A stretch of DNA of 64,000 nucleotides from Timema cristinae (taxonomy: Eukaryota; Arthropoda; Insecta; Phasmatodea; Timematidae), in the NCBI GenBank assembly GCA_039000515.1, contig JBCFYV010000100.1, positions 55,055,433-55,119,432 of the forward strand, in the 5' to 3' direction. Positions 11,735-23,318 of this stretch are shown here, one piece after another; position 1 is the stretch's first letter; each line of letters opens with the position of its first letter. The notes under the pieces were generated by a model, which did not search any database, was not told where the DNA came from, and saw only the letters and a list, made by a program, of their open reading frames with translations. The translations under genes were made by a program, and so were the position numbers.

Positions 11735-12384
11735 TCAAGGTCGGCACCACCTATCCGGGAACAATAGCTCTCTCGAGCTACTCTGACCCATCATGGTTGT
11801 GTGTCCTTCGAGCGTAGCTACGCACATAGAACGCGTGCAGGGGGCAAAGAAGGGGCCGATGACCCTGTACCCAACATCCATGACTGTCATCACCGGGCAA
11901 CTGGGAACCCCCCATCCACCCCGGTCAGCTTCTATCAGCGGGAAGAGTTGGCTCCTCCCAGAAGTGTTGGACGCCCATTTAGGAGCATTAACCCCCAGAA
12001 GATCTGGCACTTAGCTTCAGGAATAACCCTAAAAAGACCTTTGACTTAAGTTGCCCGGCAAGGACCTCGTGGAGGTGGCCTGACCAGCTTTCCCAGAAGG
12101 TACTAGCTACCAACCACTTAGTATATGGCGAGTAAGGGAAAATCCCCCCACCTCCATTTACACCCATACAGGTGGCCCTTGATAAGCGATTCAGTCGCTC
12201 TCTGGGTAAAACCCTCCAGACGTTGCCCAGTGGCCCTCACGAGGAGGCACTCTTCCAGGAACATCCCACAGGTAGAGGTGGGAACCTCTTTTCCCGTCAG
12301 AGTTAGGGCTGTCGCCACAAGGGTGAATATATATCAAATCCATGAGCTTCCGACTCGGTGCTACACCCCTGATAAAATAATAAT
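11735..12384. repeat. GC-rich block, possibly a retroelement 3' part
   Basis: This block is clearly richer in GC than its surroundings. It contains short overlapping open frames on both strands, none with a recognised domain. It ends 'catgagcttccgactcggtg' then 'acacccctgataaaataata', which looks like a retroelement tail, but I cannot assign a family. It lies upstream of the SMN coding exon and could overlap an untranslated exon. Confidence 0.3.
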
Positions 12385-12513
12385 GGATGACACATGGAGT
12401 GTATAAAAACATTTAAGGAAAACCACCCATAATACACCTGACTGAGATTCAAATCCTGATCTCTTCTGTAATTGGCAGTGATACAATAGACCATTTGACC
12501 ACCAAAGTGTGTG
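12385..12513 (-). repeat. SINE-C fragment
   Basis: Plus strand 'taaggaaaaccacccataat' and 'gactgagattcaaatcctga' match the reversed middle and box B of family C. It sits about 110 bp before the SMN coding exon. Confidence 0.5.
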
Positions 12514-12625
12514 TTTTAAAACTATAATTTTGTCAAGGTCTAATAAAGGTACCATATATGTTTGTTCTTTTAGGAGAGTTTTAACGTTGCAATAAATAAC
12601 ATATTTGTACACTTTCCAGGTGGAT

Positions 12626-13411
12626 ATGTCTGAAGAAGACGTGCTCTTCGTGCGCGGGGAAGACTTCAGTCCAGACGACTGGGATGATTCCAAACTGGTC
12701 CATGCTTATGACAAGACGATGAAAGACGTGAAGAAGAAACTTATGCAAGACATGGGAATCCGCAGCCTAGAAAGTCAAGACACCAAAACCGACAAACCTA
12801 ACAAAAAAACCAAGCCCAAAAAACAAACCAAGCAATCCAAGAAATGGGTGGTCGGCGGTCAGTGCCGCTGCATATACTCTGCAGACGGTGAAATGTATGA
12901 AGCTTCGATATTGAAAATATTCCCGGAAAAAGGCACTTGCCTTGTACGTTACGCCGGATATAAAACAGAGGAGGAGGTCTCGTTGGATTCACTGCTACCT
13001 TCGGCAGGCCCCAAAGCTCGGAAAGTTCAAGAAGCAAAAGCCGTCCTCGAAGGGGAGGAGACCAACGGTTACGACGTTGACTACAGTGATGAGGGAGCAA
13101 CTTCTAGGGATTTCAAGAACTCCAAGTACAAGGAAAGGCTTCCTAAAAACTCATTCAATTCCTCGATACCGCCTCTATTTAATCCGTCTTTGGGGCTTCC
13201 GCCCTTTGTCAGTTCGCTCGCATCTCCGTCGATGCCGAGCTTCATGCCGCCGGTCCCTATGTGCTTGTCGCAAAGCGTGAGCGAAGATTCAGAGGCTGTG
13301 TCGGCCATGTTAATGTCTTGGTACATGAGCGGGTACCATACTGGCTACTATCAAGGACTGAAAGACGCCCGCTCTAACCAATCTTCGGGCGCTACACAAA
13401 GGTCCAAATAA
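12626..13411 (+). CDS. SMN: Survival motor neuron protein
   Basis: A 261-residue protein in one exon. The N-terminal segment VLFVRGEDF..DDWDD..LVHAYDK (residues 7-30) is the conserved Gemin2-binding region. A lysine-rich stretch follows, then a Tudor domain at about residues 74-125 (WVVGGQCRCIYSADGEMYEA and CLVRYAGYKTEEEV), which binds symmetric dimethylarginine on Sm proteins. A short Pro-rich segment precedes the C-terminal YG box (MLMSWYMSGYHTGYYQGLKD, residues 228-247) that drives self-association. The protein assembles Sm cores on snRNAs in the cytoplasm and nuclear bodies. The start is the ATG after a splice acceptor 'cactttccag' ending at 12619, so an untranslated upstream exon is likely. 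The coding region has no intron. Human SMN is 294 residues; here the poly-proline tract is much shorter. Confidence 0.97.
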   Translation: MSEEDVLFVRGEDFSPDDWDDSKLVHAYDKTMKDVKKKLMQDMGIRSLESQDTKTDKPNKKTKPKKQTKQSKKWVVGGQCRCIYSADGEMYEASILKIFPEKGTCLVRYAGYKTEEEVSLDSLLPSAGPKARKVQEAKAVLEGEETNGYDVDYSDEGATSRDFKNSKYKERLPKNSFNSSIPPLFNPSLGLPPFVSSLASPSMPSFMPPVPMCLSQSVSEDSEAVSAMLMSWYMSGYHTGYYQGLKDARSNQSSGATQRSK

Positions 13412-13453
13412 TAACGCAAGTGTTGATAAAAGATGGACCAATTTGCAAAGTTA

Positions 13454-13459
13454 AATAAA
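13454..13459 (+). terminator. AATAAA polyadenylation signal of SMN
   Basis: AATAAA lies 43 bases after the SMN stop codon, the first such hexamer downstream. Confidence 0.55.
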
Positions 13460-14456
13460 TATTAAAGGAATAGGGACAATTTATAAAGTGGCATGATTTG
13501 TAATTTTATTACGTTAAAAAAATTGTCCAATTGATACAATGTTTGAAAAAAAAAACTTAAGTTTGATATTGGTATTTATAGTTTCTGAATGCAAACATGA
13601 ATAATTATATTTCACGTGATCCGCAGATATAACGCTGGATAAATATTATTCCCTATAAATTAACTAAATGTTGTCAATTTTGACATTAAACAATACTTCT
13701 CTTTGTATGTTCTGAAAGAACTTTCATATGAAAATTGGACTCTATTAATCTGTACTAAGAGGGACTGAACAAAAATAAGTGATATTTTGTCAATAAATCT
13801 AACAATGCACCTACTCTGAATGCTAATGTGTTCACTTGCTAGGGGGAAAAAAAATATGAATGCGTTCTTATCAACGAATACGCCATGATCCGTGAAACTA
13901 TAAATTATATATTTTTATTTCAAATTAATATTAACCTTTGATTTCCATTTTTTTAAAACAAATTATCCATGTCAGTTAAGTGACCATGACCTACCTTGTC
14001 ATTCCAGTCTGTTTTACTCTGTTCTGCTGAAGAAGCGTGGGGGGGGGGGGGGTACTGATGATTTACCCCCAAAATTTAATAATTAATTATTGTGTGTTTT
14101 ATCGTTTTATTTGTGAACATTGAGACCTACAGTATGACTTGCCCTTCTATACTCTTTTCAATGTTTTAATTTTGTATTTTTTTTATAATTTGAAATTTTA
14201 AGTTCACTTTTTGAATCTCTTGAGCTTATAGTTGAAATTTTAATCTACTATAGGCCTGTATTTGATTAAGCTTTTCTTAACATTATTTTTGATTATTTTG
14301 GGTGATTTTCATAGATGCTTGTTATTCAAAAAACGGAATTTCATGTTGCCACAACAGCGTGAATAAAACGGATTACAAATGTATTTATATTCTTAGTTTA
14401 ACCAATTGTGTAAAAGAGAAATTTTACAGTAATCCACAACTATTATTGGAAGCTTT
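13460..14456. other. AT-rich intergenic DNA with a G run
   Basis: Nothing gene-like. A run of about a dozen G lies near 14040-14052, and a short MITE-G-like end ('tcatatgaaaattggac') is at about 13724-13740. Confidence 0.4.
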
Positions 14457-15470
14457 ACAGGCTGGCTACAAAACTTTTATAATAAAATTCCTTGACTTTT
14501 CCAAACAACATTTTAAAGTTCCCCCACGTAACATTTTTTTCTGTTTATTACATTGATCACATATTTTCGAAAACCATTTTAAAGGTTGTTTAACTTCAAC
14601 ATTCTTAAGAGTTCATGCACTATTTAATGTTTTCGGTATTTTTGTGTTCCTGTGTTATAAGACAAACAATGTACAAACATTTCTTGTTACCAAAATGTTA
14701 CATTTTGTTAACAACAAGAAACATAATCTCTCACATTTGTTTACATCTTTAGGTGAAGAATTTGGCGTGTTTTCGCAATTGACCTGGTATTGATGTTGAT
14801 GAAATGTTTAGATGATAGCAGAGTTCGGGTTTGGTAACACTTTCCTTGACCAGACTAAATAGTATGGTTACGACCAATGAGCTGAGAATTTGTGTGCCAA
14901 TTTCAAAACCGAATCACTTCTTATGTTAGATTTAAATGAGTATAACTTCATAGTCAAAGGATTTTTAAGTTTTTGTAAATTAAAATGGATAGAAATACAG
15001 TAGCCTAAGTAGGTACTTAAAAACCGTTTAGTTATGGATAAAGGAAAGAGAGTACTATATGACCTAGGCCTATTTACTCTTATTTAAGTACCTCGGTTTC
15101 TTAGGCTTGTTTATGGGACGATATGTTTATCTTGGTATGTTGTGTGAATATTAAGACAAGTCAAATTAAGCATCAATCTAAGAATGTGATTAAATAGCTC
15201 ATTTTCTGTCGATTTGCAGTGCAAGTAAAAGGATTACATAAATTCACCTACCAGCCGTTAGATCTATTGTACCCCAACCACCATTTTTGTTTATGGAAAA
15301 CATCTCAAAATTGTTCTCGCGCTCCACCTTGGTCGTAAACCCTCAATACCGAGACGTAACCAAGTCAATCGCAAAAACTCACTTATTATCAAGTATTTAA
15401 ATTCCCCAGACTTTATCTTATTTTTGATTAAATTCCTTGACTTTTCTGTTTTCCTTGTAACCACCATGCT
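14457..15470. mobile_element. Non-autonomous element with 'ttccttgacttttc' ends
   Basis: The left end has 'gctggctacaaaac' then 'aaattccttgacttttcc', the right end 'aaattccttgacttttctg' then 'gtaaccacca'. The ends resemble those of 4155-4792 and 26318-26725. No coding sequence seen inside. Confidence 0.4.
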
Positions 15471-15601
15471 TTTTTGATAACCTTTTAGTTAAAAGTTAAA
15501 TATACTATAAAATGCTAAATTTTATTGTCTTTCAAAGTATAAGGAAGTGCTGTATAGAGCATACTTCATACTCACAGTTACGTATGCAGCGAAAACTTGG
15601 A

Positions 15602-15941
<340 letters not shown>

Positions 15942-16112
15942 TAAGGAGTTGGGGTACACGAGATAGTAGAGGAAGCTAGGATGAGATGGTATGGACATGT
16001 AATGAGGATGTTGGAGTACATGAGATAGTAGAGGAAGCTAGGATGAGATGGTATGGACACGTAATGTGGATAGAAGGGAGAGGATTCCAAGAAGATTAAT
16101 GGATATAAAGTA

Positions 16113-16333
16113 CAGTAGCCCCGTGGCTTCTTTGGTGCTGACTGGCCGCTCACATCTGACTTCTGACAGTTAACATTTAGGTAGATATCTAAATTTTGAC
16201 TGTCAGAAGTGACAGCTGCTAAATACATGTTTTTGCAGATTATATGGTTCGGCGTAGGGATACATAATTTAGTCTGGTAACTTTTCAAAGCAGTCAACTG
16301 TCAGTCAGCACCAAAGAAGCTATGGGGCTACTG
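16113..16333. mobile_element. TA-flanked MITE (copy 2), inserted in a LINE
   Basis: Starts 'cagtagccccgtggcttctt', ends 'gaagctatggggctactg', flanked by TA at 16111-16112 and 16334-16335. It matches copy 1 at 10833-11063 and lies inside the LINE fragment, splitting its reading frame before GKRPQGRDGR. Confidence 0.75.
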
Positions 16334-16470
16334 TATGTAGGGAAGCGACCACAGGGAAGAGATGGGAGGAGCAGATAACATAAAGTGTGCAAGTGAGAGG
16401 AGAGTGGAAGAGAGTGCAGGAGGAAGAATAGAAGAGGGAGGCATTTACCAAACAGACCCGGCCACAGGCT

Positions 16471-17475
16471 GGAAACAGTTGATGAAGATAATTACTATGT
16501 AATACTTTTACCAGGATTCAAAACAGAAACAATTGCAAATATATTTTATTTGTAGATACTGTTGATTAGACTAAATTTGGCTTTTACTTTTAGTTTTATT
16601 TACAAGGAGGGTGAAGTACTGTATAATGATGTGTATAGAAATGCACTCCATATTTGCTTTGAAATAACATTTAGAGCCCATTAATAAAAATGAAAAAAAA
16701 AAAACTGTAATAGGTCAGTTTTTAACCACTTAGCGATCAATTCAGAATAAAGTTTGCTACCTCTAAACTAACTCTGAAAAAACTTAAGAATGGAAAATTA
16801 TAACATTTAGAAATCAGGATTTCAAACACATTTTCAATTCTTCTACGATCTAAAAAATAAGTTATCGTTATCTAAATTTCTATAGTGGTCTTCTCAAGAT
16901 TTATTAAAAATGTTTAGAAATAGTGATTACAACATACTTCTAAAGTATATTTGCTTTGTGTTCTTTCCAGAAAGCACATTACAATACAAACATATTTTAC
17001 TACATCTAAATGTTTCATGTCAGAACTCATTTGTGTTCTTTTGCAATAATCCTTGTAACACTAGATTTTTAACAAAAAGGATTTTTTGTTTATGGAATAT
17101 TTTATGTGTTTATACATTCAGCATCAATAGTCCTATTATAACCTCCATTGCGTGAGCTCACAAGAGAAATGTATCGACCGAGCGGTTGACACTGTTAGTG
17201 AAGATAGTGTGTCAACATTTGTGGATAGAGGGTGTCATGTGGTCAGCCCTGGGAACACTCCGGCCTTTACATATTTATAAGACTATTATAATGTTTGTTC
17301 ATATTTAATGGTTCATTATTCTTGGCTTTGGCTTTAGGATTTTGGGGAAATTTATAAACAAATACCTTTATTTCTAAAGCCATCACTCACTGGAATCTTT
17401 TGAACTAGCAAAATTTTCATAGGAAATACACACTTTTTTTTTCCAAGGACAAAATTGATAGATTTTTTATATCGT
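16471..17475. other. AT-rich intergenic DNA
   Basis: No gene or clear repeat seen. Open frames here (for example 16910-17155) have AT-driven composition and no recognised motif. Confidence 0.4.
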
Positions 17476-17697
17476 CTCATCTTAATACTCGTTCAGGTTA
17501 TACACATCTAAGGATGAAGAAGGTTGATTTTAGAGATGTATCTGCATTTGTGTGGAGGGAGAATGGAAAACCATTTTGGGAAAAAATAAACCACCCTTAA
17601 GTACAGCCAATCAGGATTCGAAACTCAATCTTCCCATCATTAGAAGTCTAGTCTACTGTGAGAGTGACACCTTAGACTGTGCGGTCACCAAAGCTAG
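17476..17697 (-). repeat. SINE-C copy
   Basis: Plus strand 'cgttcaggttatacac' tail, then 'tggagggagaatggaaaacc' and 'gtgcggtcaccaaagc' at the tRNA-like end, the reverse of family C. Confidence 0.6.
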
Positions 17698-17739
17698 CTA
17701 TTTTATTATATTATTAGTCTTATTACATATTATTGATTA

Positions 17740-17850
17740 AAAGTGACAGCTCCAGATCGCATGACTTGACGTATGAATACATGAGAGTAGATCCTTGTAA
17801 CAATTCTAGTTGTCAGATAAGGCCTTTTATATGAAAATTGGACTGTAGCA
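17740..17850. mobile_element. MITE-G fragment
   Basis: Contains 'catgacttgacgtatgaata' and ends 'atatgaaaattggactgta', both hallmarks of MITE-G (full copy at 58811-59035). One end is lost. Confidence 0.5.
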
Positions 17851-17886
17851 TTCTTATTTTTTGTTGGTTAAGGAACTTGAGGTATT

Positions 17887-19774
17887 TTAAGTTAAGTTAT
17901 TTTTGGAAGATTGAGTTTGATGATTAGATTCTACTGAGTTCAACCCTTCATCACCAAAGAGTATGTATTCGTTACGAGATATGAAATAAGGTTCACCTTC
18001 GATGAATGTGTTACGTTTCAAACATCTGTCTTTGGGCGATTCGAAATACCCCAGTGTGGTTTCACAGTTATAAATATGAGTATAGTTACCTCTTATAGTA
18101 ACAGAAGGAAAAATACGTTCCAATTCATAACACAAACGTGGCACAAAATATTTGATCCTCGCGTTGTCACCTGTGCAGATTATATTCCCCAGGCATGCCG
18201 CCATTATTTCCTCTGGAAGAATCTCAACCAACTCCTTGATCACTTGAGGCAAATTCATTATAGCAAACATAGTTTCTGTCGCATCTACACGCTCTCTACC
18301 CAAGGATAGACTCCAAGTAGATATATGATGACCGCAAGAAGAGTCCATATGTACAATCATGTTTTCCCGCCTCTTCCGCGTGGCCGGTACCGACTTGTCA
18401 TCGGTAGGGTTCAAGCAGCATTCTCTCTTGACCACAAAGCTGTCCAAGACAAAAACAGGGACTTTTTTGTTGTCCGGATATTTGACATCTTTCGCCATAG
18501 CTTCTTTAATATGTTGTGCCAGATGCCAGCCCCCTACAGGCACCTCTTGCCACATGCCAGGAGTTACTTGGTTGTTGATCACGATTGCGACTGTCGTACT
18601 AAATGCCCCACTGTCCACAACAATATAAGAGCTATAGAATACATTATTTAAATCACTATAAATGATCGGCTTCTTAACGAACCAGAGACCGTTCACTTTG
18701 CAATGCCTGAAGAAAAAATTAAGAAGTTGCCTCCTTGACTCGGCTGGAAAAGATAGTGGCTCACAAAATAACAGGATACTATTACGCTGCTGTGTAGAGA
18801 TTGTATATTGGTTTTCTTAAAGAAATGGGTGGGTACTTGGGCGGCCACCGGATATGTGCGGCCCGTTGACGAGTCTTCGGAGGGTCGACCAACTCTAGGT
18901 TTAGCGACCTGAAGAGTTCTCTCATTTCTAAACTCAACTCTGTAGAAAGGCTCGCATATCCCGACAGGTTCTGCTCCCACTCACTGCTGTCCAGATAATT
19001 GTGCACGCTTTTCAGCTGGCGATACGAACGCACCGAGTCGCAAAACGAACAGAAGGGTGTCTTCTTCTGAGGCGTTCCAGCACAAGGTTCAAGGTGTGTA
19101 TCAGGTTTAGATAAAGTGTAGATGCAATAATTATTGTACGAAAAAGGACACGCTAACTTCACATGCTTCTGTCCAAAGTTTACAATAAAAACTTTTTCAG
19201 TGCTGGTAATTTTTGGGAACTCTATCAAAGGGCAGAGTTTAACAGGGGTAGATTTTCTGATCTTTGAAGGGTTCGAAAGAACCTCTGGCTCTATATTTTT
19301 CCAGACATGGTCCAACCGTTGACACATCGACTTGAAGTTAACGCCGTAATCTCTAAGTTGTTCAGTGTCTTCAAAAATCAACACGAAGTTAGTGTCATAA
19401 TCTCTAAGAAGTTCATCATCTTCAAGAACTAGCTTTCTTTTGGACACTATTTTCTGCCAAACTTTCTTCCAGAGATATTTGTTATCGATTACTTTATTGA
19501 AAAACTTGCTGGTGCACCCCAAGGAGAGGATGTCTTCCACGGCAAGATACAAACAGACACGAAACCAGATCTCCTCCGGCAAAGAGGATTGTTCCATTAT
19601 GGAGGTCAAATTGGGTGGAACTACACGGACCAGACTCTGATTGTGTGATTGTACAAACAATGATAGAATTTCAACTTCAAGATCCAGAGGATAAGTGTCT
19701 CAGCGTGTCCCATTGTCTATCTGTAGCTCGACGACTTCAAAGTCATCAGCAAACTTGGGTTTGAAGTTCATACA
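17887..19774 (-). CDS. F-box and actin-related fusion protein, frame broken
   Basis: The minus strand carries two adjacent frames. The first, from the ATG at 19597 to 18782, starts MEQSSLPEEIWFRV and has an F-box (SLPEEIW..LAVEDILSLGCTSKFF..LWKKVW), then the start of an actin-like fold (VFIVNFGQKHVKLA). The second, 18792-17887, continues it one base out of phase: ILLFCEPLSFPAE, VVDSGAFSTTVAIV (the second phosphate-binding loop) and ICTGDNARIKYFVPRL (adenosine loop). F-box proteins recruit substrates to SCF ubiquitin ligases; an F-box joined to an actin-related domain is known from plant ARP8. Upstream, after an acceptor at 19775, the frame of the F-box part stays open in sense (MNFKPKFADDFEVVEL) but meets TGA at 19700-19702. 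Either this is a decaying gene, an assembly error, or there is a short intron I could not place. Possible acceptors near 18787-18790 lack a good phase-matched donor. Confidence 0.75.
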
Positions 19775-19784
19775 CTGTAAAAAA

Positions 19785-20058
19785 AACAAAGTAAATACCA
19801 TCAATATTTTGTAGTGTATGTACCCTTTGTTTAAGGTGGAAAATAGACAACATACCTTTCAAGGTTTCACTATGATGTAGATTATAAGGTAAGGTCATGG
19901 CACAATTTATCAATATGGAAGAAAGCATTTTGATTCGCTAGGAACATACACCGTATTTGTACTATTGGCCGCATAATGCCACAACCGAGTTGCCGGTGGC
20001 TAAGATATAAATGGTAGCTCCATCACCGTCTCTACCTTAAAATATGAGCGAATAATGA
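19785..20058. other. Upstream of the F-box/actin gene
   Basis: Contains the T-rich tract before the acceptor at 19775 but no convincing first exon. Confidence 0.3.
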
Positions 20059-20133
20059 TCCCTAGATAGCTGAATGGTAGAGCAGTGGTGCGCTAAACCA
20101 ATGGTCCCCTGTTCGATTCCCATGCCCAGGTGT
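20059..20133 (+). repeat. tRNA-derived fragment
   Basis: Box A-like 'tagctgaatggtagagcag' and box B 'gttcgattccc' are present in tRNA-like spacing. The acceptor-stem halves do not pair well, so a functional tRNA is doubtful; a SINE head is more likely. Confidence 0.4.
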
Positions 20134-20319
20134 CATTTTTCAATTTATCTGATTACAATTGACCAAGGTAAAGTGAGTGTATAATAAACAATCCTATATT
20201 TAGGATATGTTATGCAATTGTAAAATCATTAATTTAATATTTTTGCTAATACCACTAAAGCAAGAGTCCAGTTCAGGAGTATTTTGTAAAATTTTACTCT
20301 CCCTTTTCTCTATGCCCTT

Positions 20320-20996
20320 TTACGGTGTGCAGCACCGCTTAACCTCGGCTGTCTGAAATTTTGGATAGTCGAACATACGTTTCAGAAAATGGGGAAAAAA
20401 TTAAGTCGGATGAAATATATTTTATTGGTTAACACACTCAAAGTTAAAAGAGAATTGTAAGAAACAGTGATATCTGATAATAAATGCTTAGTATTTACAA
20501 GTTTTAGTTAACACAATGTATTTTCCTGAACTAAAAATAATTATTATATGTTATACATTATTTTACATCCATTACAGTTTACAACCTGTGGCCTGCGTCA
20601 GTTTTTAATTAAAGCCATATATTTTCCACTACCAGCCTGTCGTAGCTGCGTATGCCTTGTAATCTAACTTAAGACTAGGATAAGCACAACATCCAGTCCC
20701 CCGGCCGTTAATTTCGTCACTGTGAAAGAGTAAACCCACATTTCACCAACAAATTCTCAGCCATGCCAGGAATCAAACCTGAGACCCTTAATTCATTAAT
20801 CAGACACACAGACTGAGCTAAGGTACTACATGTTATATATCGTTAAATACATGAACATTTGACTAAATTAATTGAGCTGTAATTTAAAATTCCTGAAAAT
20901 ACTATATTCCTGTATTCTACCGGTTAATCAGAATTTTTGCTAATCCCAACAAGCTTTGGTCCTGATTAGTTTGGATTAACAAGGTTCTACTGTATA
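20320..20996. mobile_element. Tigger/pogo-like remnant with nested SINE
   Basis: The right end reads 'ggattaacaaggttctactg' followed by TA, and inner segments 'ggttaatcagaattttt' and 'ggatagtcgaacatacg' look like the degraded 'unmatched TAATCCGA' ends of Tigger-type elements. A SINE-D lies inside at 20585-20826. The left boundary is uncertain. Confidence 0.4.
20585..20826 (-). repeat. SINE-D copy
   Basis: Plus strand 'taacttaagactaggataag' and 'gccaggaatcaaacctgaga' match the copy at 2350-2596 in the same orientation. Confidence 0.6.
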
Positions 20997-22051
20997 ATTT
21001 GTTGACATACATTTTAACAGAAAACACAAGAGCATTGTGGGAATGTTTAAATATGAGTGCGGGCCAGAATCATACTTGGACTTGATACGCCTATGAAACC
21101 GGCCCATTCCATTCTGCTCTAGGTAGGTGTCATCTTATGTTTGGTATATCGAGCCGCACTTGAGACGTACCAAGGTTGAGTATGAATCTCTGGCCCAGAG
21201 TCTTGGAAAACACTGTTTAAATCAAACATCAACAAATAATCTCATTGGTAAATCTGAACAAGTAACAAAGCGCACCACAACGCAATACCAACATAACCTC
21301 GTGGAAGAAATGAAAGCCTGTGATTAGAAAGTATGCAGTGCTTCAGGTGATGTGTTGCCCTCTCTCAAAAATGTAAAATAGTTTAGAAACAAATGGTGTG
21401 AAAGAGCTAATGGTTCACTATCTGCTGCGACGTAACCAACAAACTCCACCAGTGTGTTCTTGACAGCATTTGAAATTAGAAAGGTATGTGGCACCCTAAT
21501 GAAGTTACAGACACATGACTGACATACTTACATGTATTAAAAATACCAAAGCTACACAACTGATAAAAATAAACTAATAAGGGTAGATTTAATGAAGAAA
21601 GCCCACATATAGAAAGAGGAAAAATGTGGGAAGAATCCAATGCACAAAGATGACATCATCTTCCTTTTGTCTTTCTTCTAAAGAAGGCGGGATTTCTTCT
21701 TCATTAAATATATTTTTCCTTTATCTTTATTTTTATCAATTTCCATTATTATAAAATTATTTAGCCACTAGGCCACCTCATTTCTAAACAAATCTACATA
21801 AATGTAATTATGTATTATTCTGATGTTGATTTAACTGATGCATTCCATTTATGCTACCAATCACTTTCATATGTACTTTTAAAAATACCCCCCCTCCCCA
21901 ACCCGCGACACTTTGCACCGTGGCATGTTCCCAAGTTTGTTTCTGAGAGCACTGGTGGCATTGGTTATCACCTGTATAATCGGCTCTCATGTTTCCGGCT
22001 TACGTCTGCTGTATCTCATTAATGGAGTCAAATTGACCCAATGAGTATATT
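20997..22051. other. Intergenic DNA, nothing recognised
   Basis: Short open frames exist (for example 21127-21327) but show no recognised domain or splice context. Confidence 0.35.
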
Positions 22052-22062
22052 AACTTTAATTC

Positions 22063-22335
22063 GTTGACCTGGTGGTCTAGGGGTAAGGTGTCAAACTTCT
22101 GTGCTGGGGTCCGGGGTTCAATCCTCGGTCCCGGCACAGATTTATCTGATTACCAAACCCTTCCTTCACCTCTGACAAGACATCTTGTGAATGTGGGGAA
22201 TGCCAGGTCTCCACCGTGGTTCGGATCCCACGTTAAACTGTAGGTTCTCCATTTCATCTCACAATCACCCTACCATTACACATTAGCGTAAGTGCGTATA
22301 ACCCGAACGGGTAGTAAGACGTGGTGCTAATAATA
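22063..22335 (+). repeat. SINE-A copy with 11-bp duplication
   Basis: Full-length family A: 'ctggtggtctaggggtaagg', box B 'ggttcaatcctcgg', shared tail 'cccgaacgggtagtaagacg' and AATAAT end. Perfect 11-bp target-site duplications, 'aactttaattc', at 22052-22062 and 22336-22346. Confidence 0.85.
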
Positions 22336-22346
22336 AACTTTAATTC

Positions 22347-23111
22347 AAATTATGTCTAGAGCACACTAGTGTAGTTAATCACGTTGCGTTCAAGTTTGCT
22401 ATGTAGTTTTCGTATTTCAATATTACTTTGCCGCCCTATGCAGTGCACATATTGCACGTGCCTAAATACGGGTCTGATAATATTTTATAAAAATGTTTAC
22501 TACCCAAACAAGCTATTCATCATTTTATTACACTAGTGAGGAAGGAAGAATTTATAAAAAAATATACTCAGGTGAGAAAAACACTTTCAGTATTTAAACT
22601 TCAATCTCTTCGTCGCCAATAAGACTAGACTATAAAATTTTCACTTTTCATATAAAAGAGGTTAAGAATTGGGTTGAAGCGAACCAAATTATCGGGAAAT
22701 TTCCAGTGATGATAATGATGATGATGTAATATTGTTGTTACTCATGGAAATGCCCAACAGCCAATTTCTGAGATGAATCTTGTTGTAGCTACAACAAGAA
22801 TATTAAAAATTACTATACCAATGCAGCTACAGTTCATAAATAAATTTTAGTACAAGATTATATATTTTATAGACTTCATTTTATTTAACAATAGTCGTTT
22901 ACATTAAATATTAATTTATAATTTGGGCTAGTATGTACAACTTGAAAATAAAGTCACTGCAGTTAGGCTATATCATTTTTTTTAAATTTTACATTATAGT
23001 ATTTATATTAATGTGTAGTTCTTTCTACCAATGATCTCTTATGAGGATTTTTCCCACAACAGTGTACTATTCGTTTGTGATGGAAGCATAAATATGAATT
23101 ATAATAACGAG
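22347..23111. other. AT-rich intergenic DNA
   Basis: A short, decayed SINE-C fragment may lie at about 22550-22640 ('cagtatttaaacttcaatct'). Otherwise nothing recognised. Confidence 0.3.
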
Positions 23112-23296
23112 CAATGGATGGGAAAGGTATGATTTAAAGGAAAATAGCTCAAAATTAAGTGAAGGGATACAGGGAAACGTTCTAGGAAAAAAACTCTCCA
23201 TACAAAACGGCCGGGATTCGAACCTCGTTGTTTCCATCACTGGCAGTCCATTCTATTGTGAGTGTGACGCCAAAGACAATTTGACCATAGACGCAG
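23112..23296 (-). repeat. SINE-C copy, diverged
   Basis: Plus strand 'ggccgggattcgaacctcg' followed by 'actggcagtccattctattg' and 'acaatttgaccatagacgc', the reverse of family C. It ends about 20 bp from the JMJD7 stop codon, so it may supply part of that gene's 3' untranslated region. Confidence 0.55.
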
Positions 23297-23318
23297 GTAA
23301 TTATCTGTTGCACATTCA

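Noticed and set aside
11735..12010. Overlapping open frames in the GC-rich block before SMN
   Set aside because: Frames are open on both strands because of base composition; no domain seen.
12798..13326. Open frames on the other strand and frames of SMN (for example 12798-13100 minus, 12942-13280 plus)
   Set aside because: They overlap the clear SMN coding frame and have no motif; they are shadows.
18781..18800. Programmed ribosomal frameshift in the F-box/actin gene
   Set aside because: No slippery site of a known type and no reason in this family; mutation, assembly error or a missed intron is simpler.
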